A program made the position numbers and the translations under genes. A stretch of 5,843 nucleotides of DNA from a bacterium (GTDB taxonomy: Bacteria > Desulfobacterota > UBA8473). This document shows positions 5,366-5,843 of this stretch, in pieces. The notes under the pieces were generated by a model. That model searched no databases. It was not told where the DNA came from and was given only the letters and a program-made list of their open reading frames with translations. Position 1 is the first letter of the stretch. Each line of letters starts with the position of its first letter. Where the stretch lies: NCBI GenBank assembly GCA_009773075.1, contig WOUX01000232.1, positions 1 through 5,843 on the forward strand. The letters run 5' to 3'.

Positions 5366-5843
5366 CCGATAACACCCTTCTCGATGTAGGAGAATAGCTC
5401 GCCCTCCGTCATTCCTAGCAACTCCATGTAAACGTACCGATTATCCTCTCCCAATAACGGTGCAGTTTTCCAGTCAGCGGTCACGCTGTCGCTGAACTTG
5501 ATAGGGGATGCATCAGAGGTGACCATACCGAGGGCCGGATGTTCTAATTTCTCTGAACCACACCAGCAGGGACACCTGCCTCCTGGAGGAGACATACAAG
5601 CTCTTCAGAGGTGTATCTAGCAGTCCATTGTCCAAGTAACTCATCCAACTCATCTGCATGCGCCTTCCGTTTTGATAAGGTAGAGAACTTTTCATCTGTT
5701 GACCAAGAAGGGTAACCCATCACATGGCAGAGAGCCTGCCATTCCGCCTCATTGAAAACTGCGATAACACACCACCTGTCCGTTCCCAAGCATTTGTAAC
5801 AACCGTATGGAGCAGCCAGTATATGATCCGCATTATTACCCTT
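5362..5843 (-). pseudogene. Family III CoA-transferase (CaiB/BaiF type), C-terminal part, broken by a small out-of-frame deletion; runs off the right edge
   Basis: From the right edge the minus strand is open with no stop. It reads NNADHILAAPYGCYKCLGTD, then RWCVIAVFNEAEWQALC and TSEELVCLLQEAGVPAGVVQ, all typical of the large domain of CaiB/BaiF-type CoA-transferases. These move CoA between a thioester and a free carboxylate through an active-site Asp that would lie upstream, beyond the window. After GVVQ the frame meets TAG at 5544-5546, while the continuation LEHPALGMVT lies in another frame and runs through APLLGEDNRYVYMELLG to TAG at 5362-5364. Family members have about 20 residues (often containing DLLxDPQL) between VVQ and LEHP. 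Here only 5 nt remain at 5548-5552, so roughly 50-60 bp were lost out of frame. The C-terminal domain is therefore not translated properly. A TTG at 5787-5789 is not the real start. Confidence 0.85.

Noticed and set aside
5513..5695. Minus-strand ORF of 60 codons over the CoA-transferase break
   Set aside because: It is the third frame at this site. Its product does not match CoA-transferases, unlike the two other frames, which together give the family sequence.
1..5843. CRISPR array, tRNA/rRNA genes or insertion sequence
   Set aside because: No regularly spaced repeats, no tRNA-like cloverleaf or rRNA motifs, and no transposase or terminal inverted repeats were seen.

Overview
The window reads as bacterial DNA of moderate GC. 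Most genes have clear Shine-Dalgarno sequences, GTG starts are common, and stop codons sit close to the next start. The gene families present are a BcrC/HgdB-type and a BcrB/HgdA-type 2-hydroxyacyl-CoA dehydratase/benzoyl-CoA reductase subunit, a family III CoA-transferase, a YtcJ-like amidohydrolase and a GlgP-type glucan phosphorylase. They suggest a strict anaerobe that degrades organic or aromatic acids, such as a Desulfobacterota, Chloroflexota or clostridial lineage. The sequence alone does not fix the phylum.

Layout. The left edge (1-99, minus) holds the first 33 codons of a glucan phosphorylase, with a plausible sigma-70 promoter at 180-208. Next, on the minus strand (222-614), is the remnant of a RimK-related ATP-grasp ligase that has lost its N-terminus and about 110-120 internal residues. 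An AT-rich gap of about 245 bp separates it from a plus-strand group: a free-standing AP2 DNA-binding domain protein (860-1114), a 32-codon small ORF overlapping its stop codon (1114-1212), an intact BcrC/HgdB-like subunit (1229-2332), and the partner BcrB/HgdA-like subunit (2368-3590). The partner is broken by an in-frame TAG and by a -1 frameshift in a G6C5 run. After a 197-bp gap comes an intact 525-aa amidohydrolase (3788-5365). Its stop codon overlaps, tail to tail, the stop of a minus-strand CoA-transferase (5362-5843) that runs off the right edge and is broken by a small out-of-frame deletion.

How the genes fit together. The two dehydratase subunits are the catalytic halves of a radical enzyme that also needs an ATP-driven activator (HgdC or BcrAD type) and CoA-activated substrates. 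A family III CoA-transferase could supply the CoA ester, but the copy here is on the other strand and broken, and no activator is present. Since one catalytic subunit is also interrupted, this copy of the enzyme is probably non-functional unless the lesions are sequencing errors.

The main message is that three of the six recognisable genes are damaged, by lesions of different kinds. This suggests a decaying accessory region, though the homopolymer frameshift could be a read error. The more novel candidates are the stand-alone AP2 protein with its coupled small ORF just ahead of the dehydratase pair, and an 11-bp perfect inverted repeat lying exactly at the deletion junction of the ATP-grasp remnant. 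I found no tRNA, rRNA, CRISPR array or transposase.
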